DNA of 64,000 nucleotides from Litchfieldella qijiaojingensis. GTDB taxonomy: Bacteria > Pseudomonadota > Gammaproteobacteria > Pseudomonadales > Halomonadaceae. Position numbers and translations under genes: made by a program. The notes beneath the pieces are model-generated. The model was given only the letters and a program-made list of their open reading frames with translations, did not search any database and was not told where the DNA came from. The stretch spans positions 85,202 through 149,201 of the forward strand of contig NZ_BMXS01000011.1 of assembly GCF_014651875.1 (NCBI RefSeq), in the 5' to 3' direction. Shown in pieces: positions 20,552-29,738 of the stretch. The first letter of the stretch is position 1. Every line of letters begins with the position of its first letter.

Positions 20552-23188
20552 ATGCCCGCACTCAACACCCAACTCGAACTCGACGACATCCAAGGCATCG
20601 TGCTCAGTGGCTACGGCGAACTGCCCCAGGCCAGCTTCCTGATGCTGGCCTTCGGCGATCCCGAGGCTGCCCGACGCTGGCTGGGCAAGACGTTGGAAAG
20701 GATCGATAGCGCCGCAGCGGGACGGCCTCAAGGCGGAAGCCGCCTGCACCTGGCATTTACTTGGCCGGGGTTGGAGCATCTGGAGCTTTCCTGGCAGGCG
20801 CTCAAGGGTTTCTCCCGAGAATTCCGTGAGGGTCAGGCCGGCTCGCCACGACGCAGCCGCATCCTGGGCGATGATGGCGATAGTGCCCCTGAGCGGTGGC
20901 GTTGGGGCGGGCCACACAGCCGTGCGATCCATGCATTGCTGATGTGCTATGCCGCCACGACTGAGGCGCTCGAGACGCTGCTGGCCGAACAGCGACAAAT
21001 CCTCACCGAAGCTGGTATCGAGGTGGTGGAGACGCTGGCCAGCCAACCACTGCCTGGGGGGCGGGAGCACTTCGGTTTTCGTGACGGCATCTCACAGCCC
21101 AAGCTGGCCGGGGTCAGCGCGAGCCAGGACAAGCGACACCTGGTGACCCCGGGGGAATTCATCCTCGGTTATCCCAATGCACGTGACCAATACACCATGC
21201 GCCCGTTGGTCGATCCGATCGAGGATCCCGACGGGTTGCTGCCGGAGGTGATACAGGACAGCGACCTGCGCGACCTGGGACGCAACGGCAGCTATCTGGT
21301 GTTCCGCCAGCTTAGCCAGGACGTTCATGGCTTTTGGTCGTGGCTCGACGAGGTCGCACCTAATCCCGAGGCGCGGCAAGCGCTGGCGGCGAAGATGGTA
21401 GGCCGTTGGCCCGATGGCGAGCCGCTGGTCAAGGCACCACGCCGACCCGCGGGTGATGGCGCCGACAACGATTTCGGTTATCACCATGAGGATGCCGAGG
21501 GCCTCAGGTGTCCCTTCGGCGCGCATATCCGGCGCACCAACCCGCGCGACATGCTGCCGCCAAAGCCCGGCACGGATGACTCCCTGGAGATCAACCGCCG
21601 CCACCGCCTGTTGCGTCGCGGTCGGGCCTACGGGCCGCCGTTGGCAGAGAGCCTGGCCCCCGACGACCTGCTCTCCGCCGGTGACGACGGCCAAGAACGT
21701 GGGCTGCTGTTCCTGTGCCTGAACGCCGATATCAGCCGACAGTTCGAATTCGTCCAGCAGACCTGGGTCAACAACGCCAACTTTGCCGGCTTGCACGTCG
21801 ACAATGACCCGTTGATTGGTGCCCGCGGCGAAGGGCGCGCGACCTTCACCGTCCAGAACGAACCGCTACGCCGCCGTTACCATGATCTGCCACGTTTCGT
21901 GCAGGTACGCGGCGGAGCTTACTTCTTCTTGCCTGGCCTGCGTGCGCTGCGCTATCTAGCGGCTTCTCCGCATCGCTTGACCAACGGCGTCAGCGCGCCG
22001 ACCGCGCCGGCTACGCTGCTGCCCGATACCTGGTGGCTACAGGCGGCGCGGAAGTTCAATACGGCCATGGAAGTGGGCATCGGCATCACCCGGCGCTTCA
22101 CGCGGCTGCGCAACGTCTTCGACCGCGCCTTCCAGCAACCGGCTTCCGATGCCGTGCAAGCGATCATCCTGCGCCGACGACGCAAGCATGCCATCGATGC
22201 CGACCTGGCCATCGCCGAAGAGCGGCAGCTGGCGGGGGAAGAGGACGTCACCCAGCGCATCACCGAGCTGATGAGCGCCTTCCTGCTGCGCACCTACCGT
22301 CACGGTACCGCCGAGCGCGCTGGCAACACCAAGACCTACGGTTTGCTGACCGCCGAATTCGAGGTCCTGGAGCTGCCTGACGACCTGCGCTGCGGCTTGT
22401 TTCGCGAGCCACGCCGCTTCGACGCCTGGGTACGCTTCGGCGGCCCGGGACCGCGGGTGACGCCGGACATCCGCAACAACGGTGTGCTCAGCCTGGGGGT
22501 CAAAGTGACCGGTGTGCCCGGCGAGATGCTGCTTGACGACGAGGAACACACCCAGGACTTCTCGGCCATCAGTGCACCGACCTTCACCACCCCGGACGTC
22601 TACGAGAATGCCAAGCTGCAGCGCTTGATCGGTGCCGGGCTGCCAGTATGGTACTTCCTCAATCCCTTCGACTCCCACTACCTCGACATGCTGCTGCAGG
22701 GGCTCTACGCCAAGGCCCATGGCAGCCCCTTCGAGGTCAGCTACTGGAGTTGCGTGCCCTACCTCTACGGCAAGGGGCGAGCCTTCAAGTACCGCTTCGT
22801 GCCGCTGCTGGAAAGCCAATCGCAAGTGCCGCTACCGGCCCCGGACAACTACCTGCGGCTGGCCATGCTGCGCACCCTCGCCAAGGTCGAGGAAGTGGTC
22901 TTCGAGATGCGCATCCAGTTCCAGGAAGACCCGGTGACCATGCCTATCGAAGACGCCTCGGTGATTTGGACCTCGCCGGAAATCCCGGTGGCCCGGCTAC
23001 GCATCCCGCGCCAGGAATTCGCCATCGCCGAACGCGACCGCCTGGCCCGCGAACTGACCATCAACCCCTGGCACGCGCTCCCCGAACACCGCCCACTCGG
23101 CAACCAGAACCGTGCCCGCAAGCAGATCTACTACGAAACCTCGCGCGTACGGCAGCGTATCAACGGCGAGGAGCATTTCAAGCCCTGA
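20552..23188 (+). CDS. DyP-type peroxidase fused to a catalase-like domain
   Basis: 878 residues, about twice a normal DyP. The N-terminal part carries the DyP signature GFRDGISQP (D178) and the proximal-histidine segment CPFGAHIRRTNPRD (H325). From about residue 590 the protein is a catalase-like domain (DFSAISAPTF, WYFLNPFDSH, MRIQFQEDPVTMPIEDASV, NPWHALPEHRPLGNQNRARK) matching the lipoprotein encoded at 14977-16086. No signal peptide is visible, so it is probably cytoplasmic unless the upstream membrane protein anchors it. The ATG at 20552 follows the previous stop by 4 bp. Confidence 0.9.
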   Translation: MPALNTQLELDDIQGIVLSGYGELPQASFLMLAFGDPEAARRWLGKTLERIDSAAAGRPQGGSRLHLAFTWPGLEHLELSWQALKGFSREFREGQAGSPRRSRILGDDGDSAPERWRWGGPHSRAIHALLMCYAATTEALETLLAEQRQILTEAGIEVVETLASQPLPGGREHFGFRDGISQPKLAGVSASQDKRHLVTPGEFILGYPNARDQYTMRPLVDPIEDPDGLLPEVIQDSDLRDLGRNGSYLVFRQLSQDVHGFWSWLDEVAPNPEARQALAAKMVGRWPDGEPLVKAPRRPAGDGADNDFGYHHEDAEGLRCPFGAHIRRTNPRDMLPPKPGTDDSLEINRRHRLLRRGRAYGPPLAESLAPDDLLSAGDDGQERGLLFLCLNADISRQFEFVQQTWVNNANFAGLHVDNDPLIGARGEGRATFTVQNEPLRRRYHDLPRFVQVRGGAYFFLPGLRALRYLAASPHRLTNGVSAPTAPATLLPDTWWLQAARKFNTAMEVGIGITRRFTRLRNVFDRAFQQPASDAVQAIILRRRRKHAIDADLAIAEERQLAGEEDVTQRITELMSAFLLRTYRHGTAERAGNTKTYGLLTAEFEVLELPDDLRCGLFREPRRFDAWVRFGGPGPRVTPDIRNNGVLSLGVKVTGVPGEMLLDDEEHTQDFSAISAPTFTTPDVYENAKLQRLIGAGLPVWYFLNPFDSHYLDMLLQGLYAKAHGSPFEVSYWSCVPYLYGKGRAFKYRFVPLLESQSQVPLPAPDNYLRLAMLRTLAKVEEVVFEMRIQFQEDPVTMPIEDASVIWTSPEIPVARLRIPRQEFAIAERDRLARELTINPWHALPEHRPLGNQNRARKQIYYETSRVRQRINGEEHFKP

Positions 23189-23216
23189 ACGCCCCTCTTA
23201 CCCATCAATGCAAAGG

Positions 23217-23386
23217 TACTAATGTTGGATCGGCTTCAGTTGCGCTTGATAAGCAGGAATCGCGTTTTTAAGCTAAAGCAAGATGCTAATGTAGGAGCGA
23301 CCGTGGTCGCGATTTATAGGCAAGATCGCCCCATAATTAGCCAACATTATGATACTAATGTAAAAGTGGCCGTGGTCGCGATTGGC
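23217..23386 (+). repeat. Three REP-like repeats in the bluB upstream gap
   Basis: The 305-bp gap before bluB holds three diverged copies of one unit starting with (A/G)CTAATGT near 23218, 23285 and 23354, spaced 67-69 bp. The central copy, TGTAGGAGCGACCGTGGTCGCGAT, has a perfect GCGACC/GGTCGC stem and is of the REP type seen widely in Pseudomonas and Halomonas genomes. The rest of the gap, to 23493, shows no gene; a CAACGTTAGGG string near its end resembles an integron core site but lacks a partner. Confidence 0.65.
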
Positions 23387-23493
23387 AGCATCACGGCGGA
23401 AATGTAAGGCCGCGCTTCGCGGTAAGACCGGTAGCACCACGGCTCACGTCCAACGTTAGGGCACCAGAACATCAACACGAGCAACAACTATTG

Positions 23494-24213
23494 ATGAACA
23501 CGTCCGACAATAATTGTTTTTCTGAGGCTGAACGCAACGGGCTTTACCGCGCCATCCGTGAGCGGCGTGATGTGCGGTCGCAATTTCTGTCTGATCCGAT
23601 CCCACCCGAGGTACTTGTGCGGCTGCTGCAGGCTGCGCACCATGCTCCCTCGGTAGGGTTCATGCAGCCATGGGATTTCGTCGTCATCGATAGTCTCGAG
23701 GTCAGGCAGGCGGTCAGAGAGATTTTCGAGCAGGAGAATCGGAAGGCCGCCGAGAACTACACTGGTGAGCGGGCGGATCTCTACCGCCACCTCAAGCTCG
23801 AAGGCATCCTTGAGAGCCCCATCAATCTTTGCATCACATGTAATCGGAGCCGCGGTGGCCCCCATGTCTTGGGACGGAACACCATCCTGGAAACGGACCT
23901 CTTCAGTGTCTGCCTAGCGGTCCAAAACCTCTGGCTTGCAGCCCGGGCCGAAGGTATTGGCGTGGGCTGGGTGAGTATTCTGGACCAAGAACGGTTGGCA
24001 GAGACCCTCAAGCTACCGGATGAGGTGTATCCAGTCGCGTATCTATGTCTTGGTTACGTGAGCGAGTTTCTCCCACGGCCGGAGCTCGAGGTCAAAGGCT
24101 GGCGCTCTCGGTTGCCGATTCATGAGCTTGTCCATGGAAATGTCTGGGGCCATCCGCTGGCGAATAGCCCACTAAAGGCCGCGCTTCATGAGCAAGAGAT
24201 GTTTAGGACCTAA
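23494..24213 (+). CDS. bluB: 5,6-dimethylbenzimidazole synthase (BluB)
   Basis: 239 residues, nitroreductase fold. It converts FMNH2 and oxygen to 5,6-dimethylbenzimidazole, the lower ligand of cobalamin. The BluB pattern is clear: RAIRERRDVRSQF, LLQAAHHAPSVGFMQPWDF, then GRNTILETDLFSVCLAVQNLWLAARAEGIGVGWVS and KGWRSRLPI. It sits about 13 kb from the corrin operon. Base composition is lower in GC than the flanking peroxidase genes and REP repeats lie upstream, which fits an acquired or relocated gene. The ribosome site is weak. Confidence 0.93.
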   Translation: MNTSDNNCFSEAERNGLYRAIRERRDVRSQFLSDPIPPEVLVRLLQAAHHAPSVGFMQPWDFVVIDSLEVRQAVREIFEQENRKAAENYTGERADLYRHLKLEGILESPINLCITCNRSRGGPHVLGRNTILETDLFSVCLAVQNLWLAARAEGIGVGWVSILDQERLAETLKLPDEVYPVAYLCLGYVSEFLPRPELEVKGWRSRLPIHELVHGNVWGHPLANSPLKAALHEQEMFRT

Positions 24214-24219
24214 GAAGCA

Positions 24220-25500
24220 TCAGTTGTCGGGTAGGATCTCAGCCAGTGCCGACAGGCACGTGTCGATTTCGTCAACGCTGTTATAGTGCGCGAGTGAAAT
24301 TCGAGTTACGGCGTCCAGCCCCAGCGGGCGCAGGATATTGCCCGAGAAGACATCGTTGGACCGGGCGTGGACACGAATACCTCGGTCACCTAGTTGGGCG
24401 ACGATTTGCTTTGCGTCGATGTCCTTGACGGCGAACGAGACGACTCCTTCGCGGTGTGGGTCATCGACCTGACCGATCAGGCGAACTCCTGGATAAGCAC
24501 AAAGCCCCCGTACACCCGAACGACCTTGTAGCAGGCGATTCATAAGGGCCCTTTCATGGCTTCGCATCGCCAGGCCAGCGGCAACCAGGCGTTTACGACG
24601 GGATTCATCACCCGTGTAGTGACTGCCCAGCCAGTCGAGATAGTCGATTACCGCGCTGGCACCGGCCAGTGCTGATGGGTCGCGGCTGCCTAGTTCCCAG
24701 GCATTGGCTGGCTTGCCTGATAGCCGATCGTGCTCGACGACGCTCAATCGATCGGAGACCCATGCGTAGCCATTGTTGAAGCGGCAGAACGCCTTGTAGA
24801 GGGAGATTACGTAGGCATCGACATCGTAGGCATCGATCTCAAGGAAACCGTGAGGGGCATGCTGGATGCCATCGACAATGATCACGCACTCAGGCGCGAT
24901 GCGGCGGATCGCCCGTGCAATGGCGGCAACATCCATGGCCATGCCGGTAACCGGGCTGGTATGGAGGATAGTCGCCACACGGGTGTCTGGGCGCACGTGA
25001 CGCGCATACTCCTCGGCGGTAACTCGGCCGGTATGGGTATCGAAGGGCACTTCGATCCACTCGCGGCCCGTGCGCTGTGCCCATTGCGCCGTTGCGTCGA
25101 AGGTCGCCGGATGCTCCACGCTGCAGGCGACAATGCTGCCCCCTGCCTGTGCCGACAAGGCCGCCGCACGAATCACCCGAAACAGGCATTCGGTACCGGT
25201 TTCACCGCCGAAGATTATCCCGCTCGTCGCACCGAAGAAGGTGGCAAGGTCTTCACGCCCTTGCGTTACGATCCGCGAAATGGCAAGCGAGGCGGGATTG
25301 TCGCGATGCTCGTTGTCGGGGAGTCCGGCAACCTCGGCGGATCGCTGTACTACCGACTTCAGCGTCAGCGATCCCCCCGCGTTCTCGAAAAACACCCGTT
25401 TGCCACTGTAGGGACAATGATCGATATAGAGGAAGTGTTCACGAATCCGAGCCAACAGGTCATCGGGAAACGGGGTGGCGGTGTTTGTCGTTTCGGTCAT
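24220..25500 (-). CDS. PLP-dependent aminotransferase class V family protein
   Basis: 426 residues, fold type I. The pattern FFENAGGSLTLKSVVQ, then VEHPATFDAT, VIIVDGIQHAPHGFLEIDAYDVDAYVISLYK (Schiff-base lysine) and NGYAWVS are those of cysteine-desulfurase/isopenicillin-epimerase-like enzymes. The desulfurase cysteine loop is not obvious, so the reaction is open. The ATG at 25500 has AAGGA upstream and gives MTETTNTATPF; a start 39 bp earlier is possible. It is last in the tctCBA operon, suggesting it acts on the imported compound. Confidence 0.8.
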   Translation of the reverse strand: MTETTNTATPFPDDLLARIREHFLYIDHCPYSGKRVFFENAGGSLTLKSVVQRSAEVAGLPDNEHRDNPASLAISRIVTQGREDLATFFGATSGIIFGGETGTECLFRVIRAAALSAQAGGSIVACSVEHPATFDATAQWAQRTGREWIEVPFDTHTGRVTAEEYARHVRPDTRVATILHTSPVTGMAMDVAAIARAIRRIAPECVIIVDGIQHAPHGFLEIDAYDVDAYVISLYKAFCRFNNGYAWVSDRLSVVEHDRLSGKPANAWELGSRDPSALAGASAVIDYLDWLGSHYTGDESRRKRLVAAGLAMRSHERALMNRLLQGRSGVRGLCAYPGVRLIGQVDDPHREGVVSFAVKDIDAKQIVAQLGDRGIRVHARSNDVFSGNILRPLGLDAVTRISLAHYNSVDEIDTCLSALAEILPDN

Positions 25501-25574
25501 TGCCGTTGTTTCCTTGGATACATTTAAATTAGGTGACATGAATGATCAGGCCTTGGCGGAGGTTTTCTCGGCGA

Positions 25575-27068
25575 TCAGTCAAGTGCAGCGCGGTGACGGC
25601 GCCACTGGTTCCATATCGGATAGGCTAGGGCGGCCACCACCAGCAGACTCAGAGTCAGCGACAGTGGTCGAGTGAAGAAGGTGGTCAAATCCCAATGGGA
25701 AATCTGCATAGATCGGCGGAAGTTGACTTCCAGGATCGGACCGAGAATCAATGCAATGACCAGCGGTGCCGCCGGATAGCGCCAACGCTCCATGAAGAAA
25801 CCGACCACACCGAAGGCCACCGTCAACCACACATCGAATATCTCGTTACGTAGCGCGTAGGTGCCAATCACGCTGAATACCAGGATCATTGGGCCGAGTA
25901 CCGCGCCGGGAACCTTGGTCACCACCACTAGGTAGCGGCACAGCCATAGCCCCAACACCGCGAACAGCACATTGGCCAGCAATAACGAGAAAATCAGCGT
26001 GTAAGTCGTCTCGGCATGTTGGGTGAACAGGCTCGGCCCCGGGATCATGCCGTGAATGGTCAGGCCGCCGACGAATACCGCTGTCACAGCGTTACCGGGA
26101 ATGCCGAGTGTCAGGGTGGGTATCAGCGTACCGCCGGTCACCGCGTTATTGGCCGACTCCGAGGCCGCCACGCCCTCCAGTTCGCCCTTGCCGAAACGCT
26201 CCGGCGTCGACGAATGGCGACGTGCCTCGTTGTAAGAGATAAAGGAAGCGATACTGGTGCCGGCACCAGGCAGGATTCCTACCACCGAGCCGATCACCGA
26301 GGAACGCAGCAGGGTGCGCAGGCAACGCTTCAGATCCCGCCATAGCGGCAGGTTGCGCCCCTTGAGCTTTTGACCCTGGCCAGTCAGTACGCCACCGGCG
26401 GTAGGCACGCACAGATTGAAAGCCTGGGAGACAGAGAAAAGGCCAATTAGTGCCGGTAGCAGTGGCACGCCATCGAACAACTCACTATTGCCGAAGGTGA
26501 AGCGCTGGATACCGGTGAAATTGTCCAGACCCACGCAGGCGAGCACCAGCCCTACTGCCGCCGCAAGCATGCCCTTGATCGGCCGATCCGATGCCACGCC
26601 GACGATGGTGACCAGGCCAAAGATGGCCAGCACGGTATACTCTTGCGGGCCGAACGCCAGCGCCACGGTTGACAGCGGGGGCGCGATGACGAGCAGGACC
26701 ACTACACTGAAGAGGCCGCCGAAAAGTGACGCCAACGTCGCCATGCCTAACGCCTCCCCACCTCGTCCCGCTTCGGCTAGCGGATACCCGTCCAATGCCG
26801 TGGCAATCGACGCATCCGTTCCCGGAGTACGCAGCAGGATGGCGGTGACGGAGCCTCCATACACCGAACTGACATACACGGCCCCCAGCAACATCAGGGC
26901 AAGATCCGGTGGCATGTTGAAGGTGATGGGAATGCACAGCGCCACCCCCATCGTCGAAGAAAGCCCCGGCAAGGAGCCGATCGTCATGCCCGCCATTGTC
27001 CCCAGCAATAACGTCAGCAAGGCCAGCGGTGTCAGCACATTAGCGAGGGCGGGAAGCAATACATCCAT
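25575..27068 (-). CDS. tctA: Tripartite tricarboxylate transporter large permease (TctA)
   Basis: 497 residues with about twelve membrane segments. The TctA hallmarks GTMAGMTIGSLPGLSSTMGVAL and YVSSVYGGSVTAILLRTPGTDAS are at the N-terminus, and IGSVVGILPGAGTSIASFISY in the middle. With TctB it moves a carboxylate delivered by the periplasmic TctC using the ion gradient. The ATG follows AGGAAATCGCT. The substrate cannot be stated from sequence. Confidence 0.93.
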   Translation of the reverse strand: MDVLLPALANVLTPLALLTLLLGTMAGMTIGSLPGLSSTMGVALCIPITFNMPPDLALMLLGAVYVSSVYGGSVTAILLRTPGTDASIATALDGYPLAEAGRGGEALGMATLASLFGGLFSVVVLLVIAPPLSTVALAFGPQEYTVLAIFGLVTIVGVASDRPIKGMLAAAVGLVLACVGLDNFTGIQRFTFGNSELFDGVPLLPALIGLFSVSQAFNLCVPTAGGVLTGQGQKLKGRNLPLWRDLKRCLRTLLRSSVIGSVVGILPGAGTSIASFISYNEARRHSSTPERFGKGELEGVAASESANNAVTGGTLIPTLTLGIPGNAVTAVFVGGLTIHGMIPGPSLFTQHAETTYTLIFSLLLANVLFAVLGLWLCRYLVVVTKVPGAVLGPMILVFSVIGTYALRNEIFDVWLTVAFGVVGFFMERWRYPAAPLVIALILGPILEVNFRRSMQISHWDLTTFFTRPLSLTLSLLVVAALAYPIWNQWRRHRAALD

Positions 27069-27104
27069 AGCGATTTCCTGGCCAGGTGGCGATCGGGATT
27101 CCAG

Positions 27105-27539
27105 TCATGATGTCAGCCATCCAGACGGCAGTGGCACGGCCAGAAGTTGTACGAAGATCAGGTAGATCATCGCGGTGAATCCCAGTGAAATCAGCAAGGA
27201 TGTCAGCCACCGCAAGCGGGCCAGCCATCGCAAGCCAGCGAACAGGAACAGCGGAAGGGCGATGAAGGTGCCAGCCGTTACCATCAGCACCAACAACCCC
27301 AGCACGCATAGGCAAATGATCAGCAGTCGACGAACTTCGAGCGGTGCGGAAGGTTCATCCGAAGGGTTGCTACGCAAGGTACCCAAGGCCAAGCCAATGC
27401 AGGCGATAATCCCCAAGCTGCCAGCGATCGCGGGGAAAACCCCCGCGTCGCCGCGCATCCCCAACCCCGTCGCTATCACCGCGGCGAAGGCCACGCCAAA
27501 CAACAAGGCCACACCGCGGTCGATTTTTACGAGTGTCAT
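27105..27539 (-). CDS. tctB: Tripartite tricarboxylate transporter small subunit (TctB)
   Basis: 144 residues with four hydrophobic segments, the size and layout of TctB. The ATG has GGGGAG upstream. It lies between tctC (25 bp) and tctA (36 bp), the standard order. Sequence is poorly conserved in this family and the call leans on position. Confidence 0.88.
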   Translation of the reverse strand: MTLVKIDRGVALLFGVAFAAVIATGLGMRGDAGVFPAIAGSLGIIACIGLALGTLRSNPSDEPSAPLEVRRLLIICLCVLGLLVLMVTAGTFIALPLFLFAGLRWLARLRWLTSLLISLGFTAMIYLIFVQLLAVPLPSGWLTS

Positions 27540-27564
27540 GTCAGAACTCCCCGCGCCTGGAAGA

Positions 27565-28554
27565 TCACTGCTCGATCCAGGGATCCTTTTCCCAGAGCGC
27601 TTTCAACCGCTCATGGCTGGCATCGAGGAAATCGACATAGTCCTGGCCGTAAATGGGATTGACCGGCATGTTGAGCTGAGCCATCTCGGCACGGAACTCG
27701 GGGTTGTCGATGACGGCACGGGAGACGTCGAGCAGCTTGTCGTAGACCTCCTGGGGCACGCCAGCCGGAACCGCGAAGCCACGGGAAGCCGCTGCCTCCA
27801 CCTCATAGCCCTGCTCCATGCCGGTTGGCACGTCGGGCATTGCCTCCATCCGCTGATCGGACCACACCGCCAAGGCGCGTGCCTTGCCTTCCTGGATCTG
27901 TGCCGCCGCTTCGGACATATTGCCTTCGAAGGCGGTGATATGGCCGCCCAACAACGCTGCCGTGGCCTCCGCGTTGCCATTGAAGGCAACGAAGCTCAGG
28001 TCGATGTCTGCCGCTTCGGCAAAATTGAGTGCCGCCAGGTGATCGTCACCGCCGACCCCTTCGTGCGAGACGATAATCGATTCGGGATCGTCCTTCACCG
28101 CGGCGACAAAGTCATCCAGGTCTTGATAGGGGCTATCAGCGGCGACCACCAGCACACCAGGGTCGGTGACCACGTTGGCTAGAGGGCGGATACCCTCGTA
28201 GGAATATCCAACGGTATCCTCGCGGGTGAAGGGGTAGACCTCCACCACGGGAGAGTTGATCAAACCGATCGTGTAGCCATCCGGTTTGGCATTGGCCAGG
28301 TGCACCCAGCCCAATTCACCCCCTGCGCCGGGCCTGTTGACTACCACCATCCGCTGGCCGATCTCTTCTTCGGCATACTTTGCGAAGATGCGCGCCATGG
28401 TGTCGGTGCTGCCGCCGGCACCATAAGCGACGATCACCTCGATCGGCTTGGTGGGATATTCTGCCGCCATGGTTGCACCGGCCAGACCGACCCCTATGGT
28501 CGTCGCCATCGCGGCTAGTGCGACTCGCTTTACCAACTTCGATTGAACGAACAT
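27565..28554 (-). CDS. tctC: Tripartite tricarboxylate transporter receptor (TctC/BugT)
   Basis: 329 residues. The start at 28554 has AAGGAG 7 bp upstream and opens a signal peptide (KLVKRVALAAMATTIGVGLAGATMAA) cleaved before EYPTKP. The mature start YPTKPIEVIVAYGAGGSTDTMAR and the VVVNRPGAGGELGWVHLANAKPDGYTIG block are typical of periplasmic Bug receptors. It is the first gene of the operon and faces the LysR gene across a shared promoter region. Confidence 0.93.
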   Translation of the reverse strand: MFVQSKLVKRVALAAMATTIGVGLAGATMAAEYPTKPIEVIVAYGAGGSTDTMARIFAKYAEEEIGQRMVVVNRPGAGGELGWVHLANAKPDGYTIGLINSPVVEVYPFTREDTVGYSYEGIRPLANVVTDPGVLVVAADSPYQDLDDFVAAVKDDPESIIVSHEGVGGDDHLAALNFAEAADIDLSFVAFNGNAEATAALLGGHITAFEGNMSEAAAQIQEGKARALAVWSDQRMEAMPDVPTGMEQGYEVEAAASRGFAVPAGVPQEVYDKLLDVSRAVIDNPEFRAEMAQLNMPVNPIYGQDYVDFLDASHERLKALWEKDPWIEQ

Positions 28555-28676
28555 CGAGACACTCCTTATTACTGTTGTGGTTGTGAGTCGTTCAGTTTGC
28601 CCACCGCGGCGCTCTTGCTGCCAAGCGTGACGCGACGTAGCGCTCAACAACAGCGTAAAAGCAATCTATACTTTCT

Positions 28677-28715
28677 AAAAAGCGAATAAATTTCATCTCT
28701 TATCATTCGCTTTTT
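28677..28715. promoter_or_regulatory. Inverted repeat between tctC and lysR, likely LysR operator
   Basis: A perfect 11-bp inverted repeat, AAAAAGCGAAT / ATTCGCTTTTT, with a 17-bp spacer lies 22 bp before the regulator ATG. The size and AT-rich dyad placement in the divergent gap suit a LysR-type binding site that controls both tctCBA and the regulator's own gene. The binding itself is inferred. Confidence 0.65.
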
Positions 28716-28736
28716 TCATCTAAGCGTGAGAGCGCC

Positions 28737-29642
28737 ATGCTGACACTCAAACAGCTCGAAACCTTCATACAGGTCGTCGAACTTGGCACCTTCGAACGCG
28801 CCGCCCAGCGCCTGAATGCCACGCAATCCACCGTATCCAAGCGCATTTCCGAACTGGAGGAGGCCACCGGCCTCCAGCTCTTCGACCGCTCACGTCGCAA
28901 CGCGCGGCTCACCGAAGAAGGCGAGCGCATGCTGGAGCTAGCCCATGCCACACTCAGCAATGCCCATAGGATCCTTGAGCTGAACCACTACCCGGAGCGG
29001 ACCCTGCATCGTGTCCGTATCGGTTTCACCGAGCTTACCGCCCTGACGTGGTTACCCAATTTTCTGCGCGACTACACCACGGAGCGCCCCGAGATCCGGC
29101 TGGATATCACTATCGACATGAGCCGTACCCTCTATCAGCAATTTCAGGACGGAGAGCTGGACTTGGTGGTGATTCCCATGGTGTCGGAAGCATTCGCTCA
29201 GCCCGGTGTCGAGTCGCGGCTGGTAGAGGAAGTGGAAATGGCCTTGATGGCGTGTGAAGGATTGGTCGGCGGGCCTCGCCCGTTGCCGATCAGCGCGCTC
29301 GACAACTACACGCTGATCGGCCAGGGCAAGCGTTCCGGATTCGCCCAGAGCGTCAACCGTTGGCTATCTCACCAGGGGATGGGGGCAGCCACGTTGACCG
29401 CGGATAACCTGCTGGCCCTGGTCGGCCTGGTGACCGCGGGGCGCGGCATCAGCGTGCTGCCGAAGCGCTGCGTTCAACGATTGACCCGGAACGATGCCCT
29501 GGAGGCGATCGATACCACGCCGCCCCTGCCATCGATTGGCTACTATGCGCTTTATCATGACAGCGCACGAATCAAGCTCTTTGACGAGCTTGCCCGCCGC
29601 CTTGGCAACGCCGCGGACTTTACTCGGCCTTTCTTCGTATGA
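28737..29642 (+). CDS. LysR-family transcriptional regulator
   Basis: 301 residues. The winged helix-turn-helix is at residues 1-60 (LKQLETFIQVVELGTFERAAQRLNATQSTVSKRISELE), followed by a periplasmic-binding-like effector domain. It is divergent from tctC with 182 bp between starts, so it probably regulates the transporter and PLP-enzyme operon in response to the transported compound. Confidence 0.93.
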   Translation: MLTLKQLETFIQVVELGTFERAAQRLNATQSTVSKRISELEEATGLQLFDRSRRNARLTEEGERMLELAHATLSNAHRILELNHYPERTLHRVRIGFTELTALTWLPNFLRDYTTERPEIRLDITIDMSRTLYQQFQDGELDLVVIPMVSEAFAQPGVESRLVEEVEMALMACEGLVGGPRPLPISALDNYTLIGQGKRSGFAQSVNRWLSHQGMGAATLTADNLLALVGLVTAGRGISVLPKRCVQRLTRNDALEAIDTTPPLPSIGYYALYHDSARIKLFDELARRLGNAADFTRPFFV

Positions 29643-29738
29643 TCCATGAGCATAGCCAGGAAAAATCCGTGAGAGCTGTGGGAAGTCCACCATGGCAAGT
29701 AAAATCACCCATTGAAACAGGCTGTTGAGGTTGCTGCA

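Noticed and set aside
23217..23386. Short CRISPR-like array because of regular 67-69 bp spacing
   Set aside because: Repeats are diverged, only three, and carry the REP stem; no cas genes.
23400..23475. Possible attC site before bluB (CAACGTTAGGG)
   Set aside because: Only the right core-like string is present; no left RYYYAAC partner or pairing arms were found.
29643..29738. LexA box upstream of polB
   Set aside because: No CTG-N10-CAG match could be found in the short upstream region.
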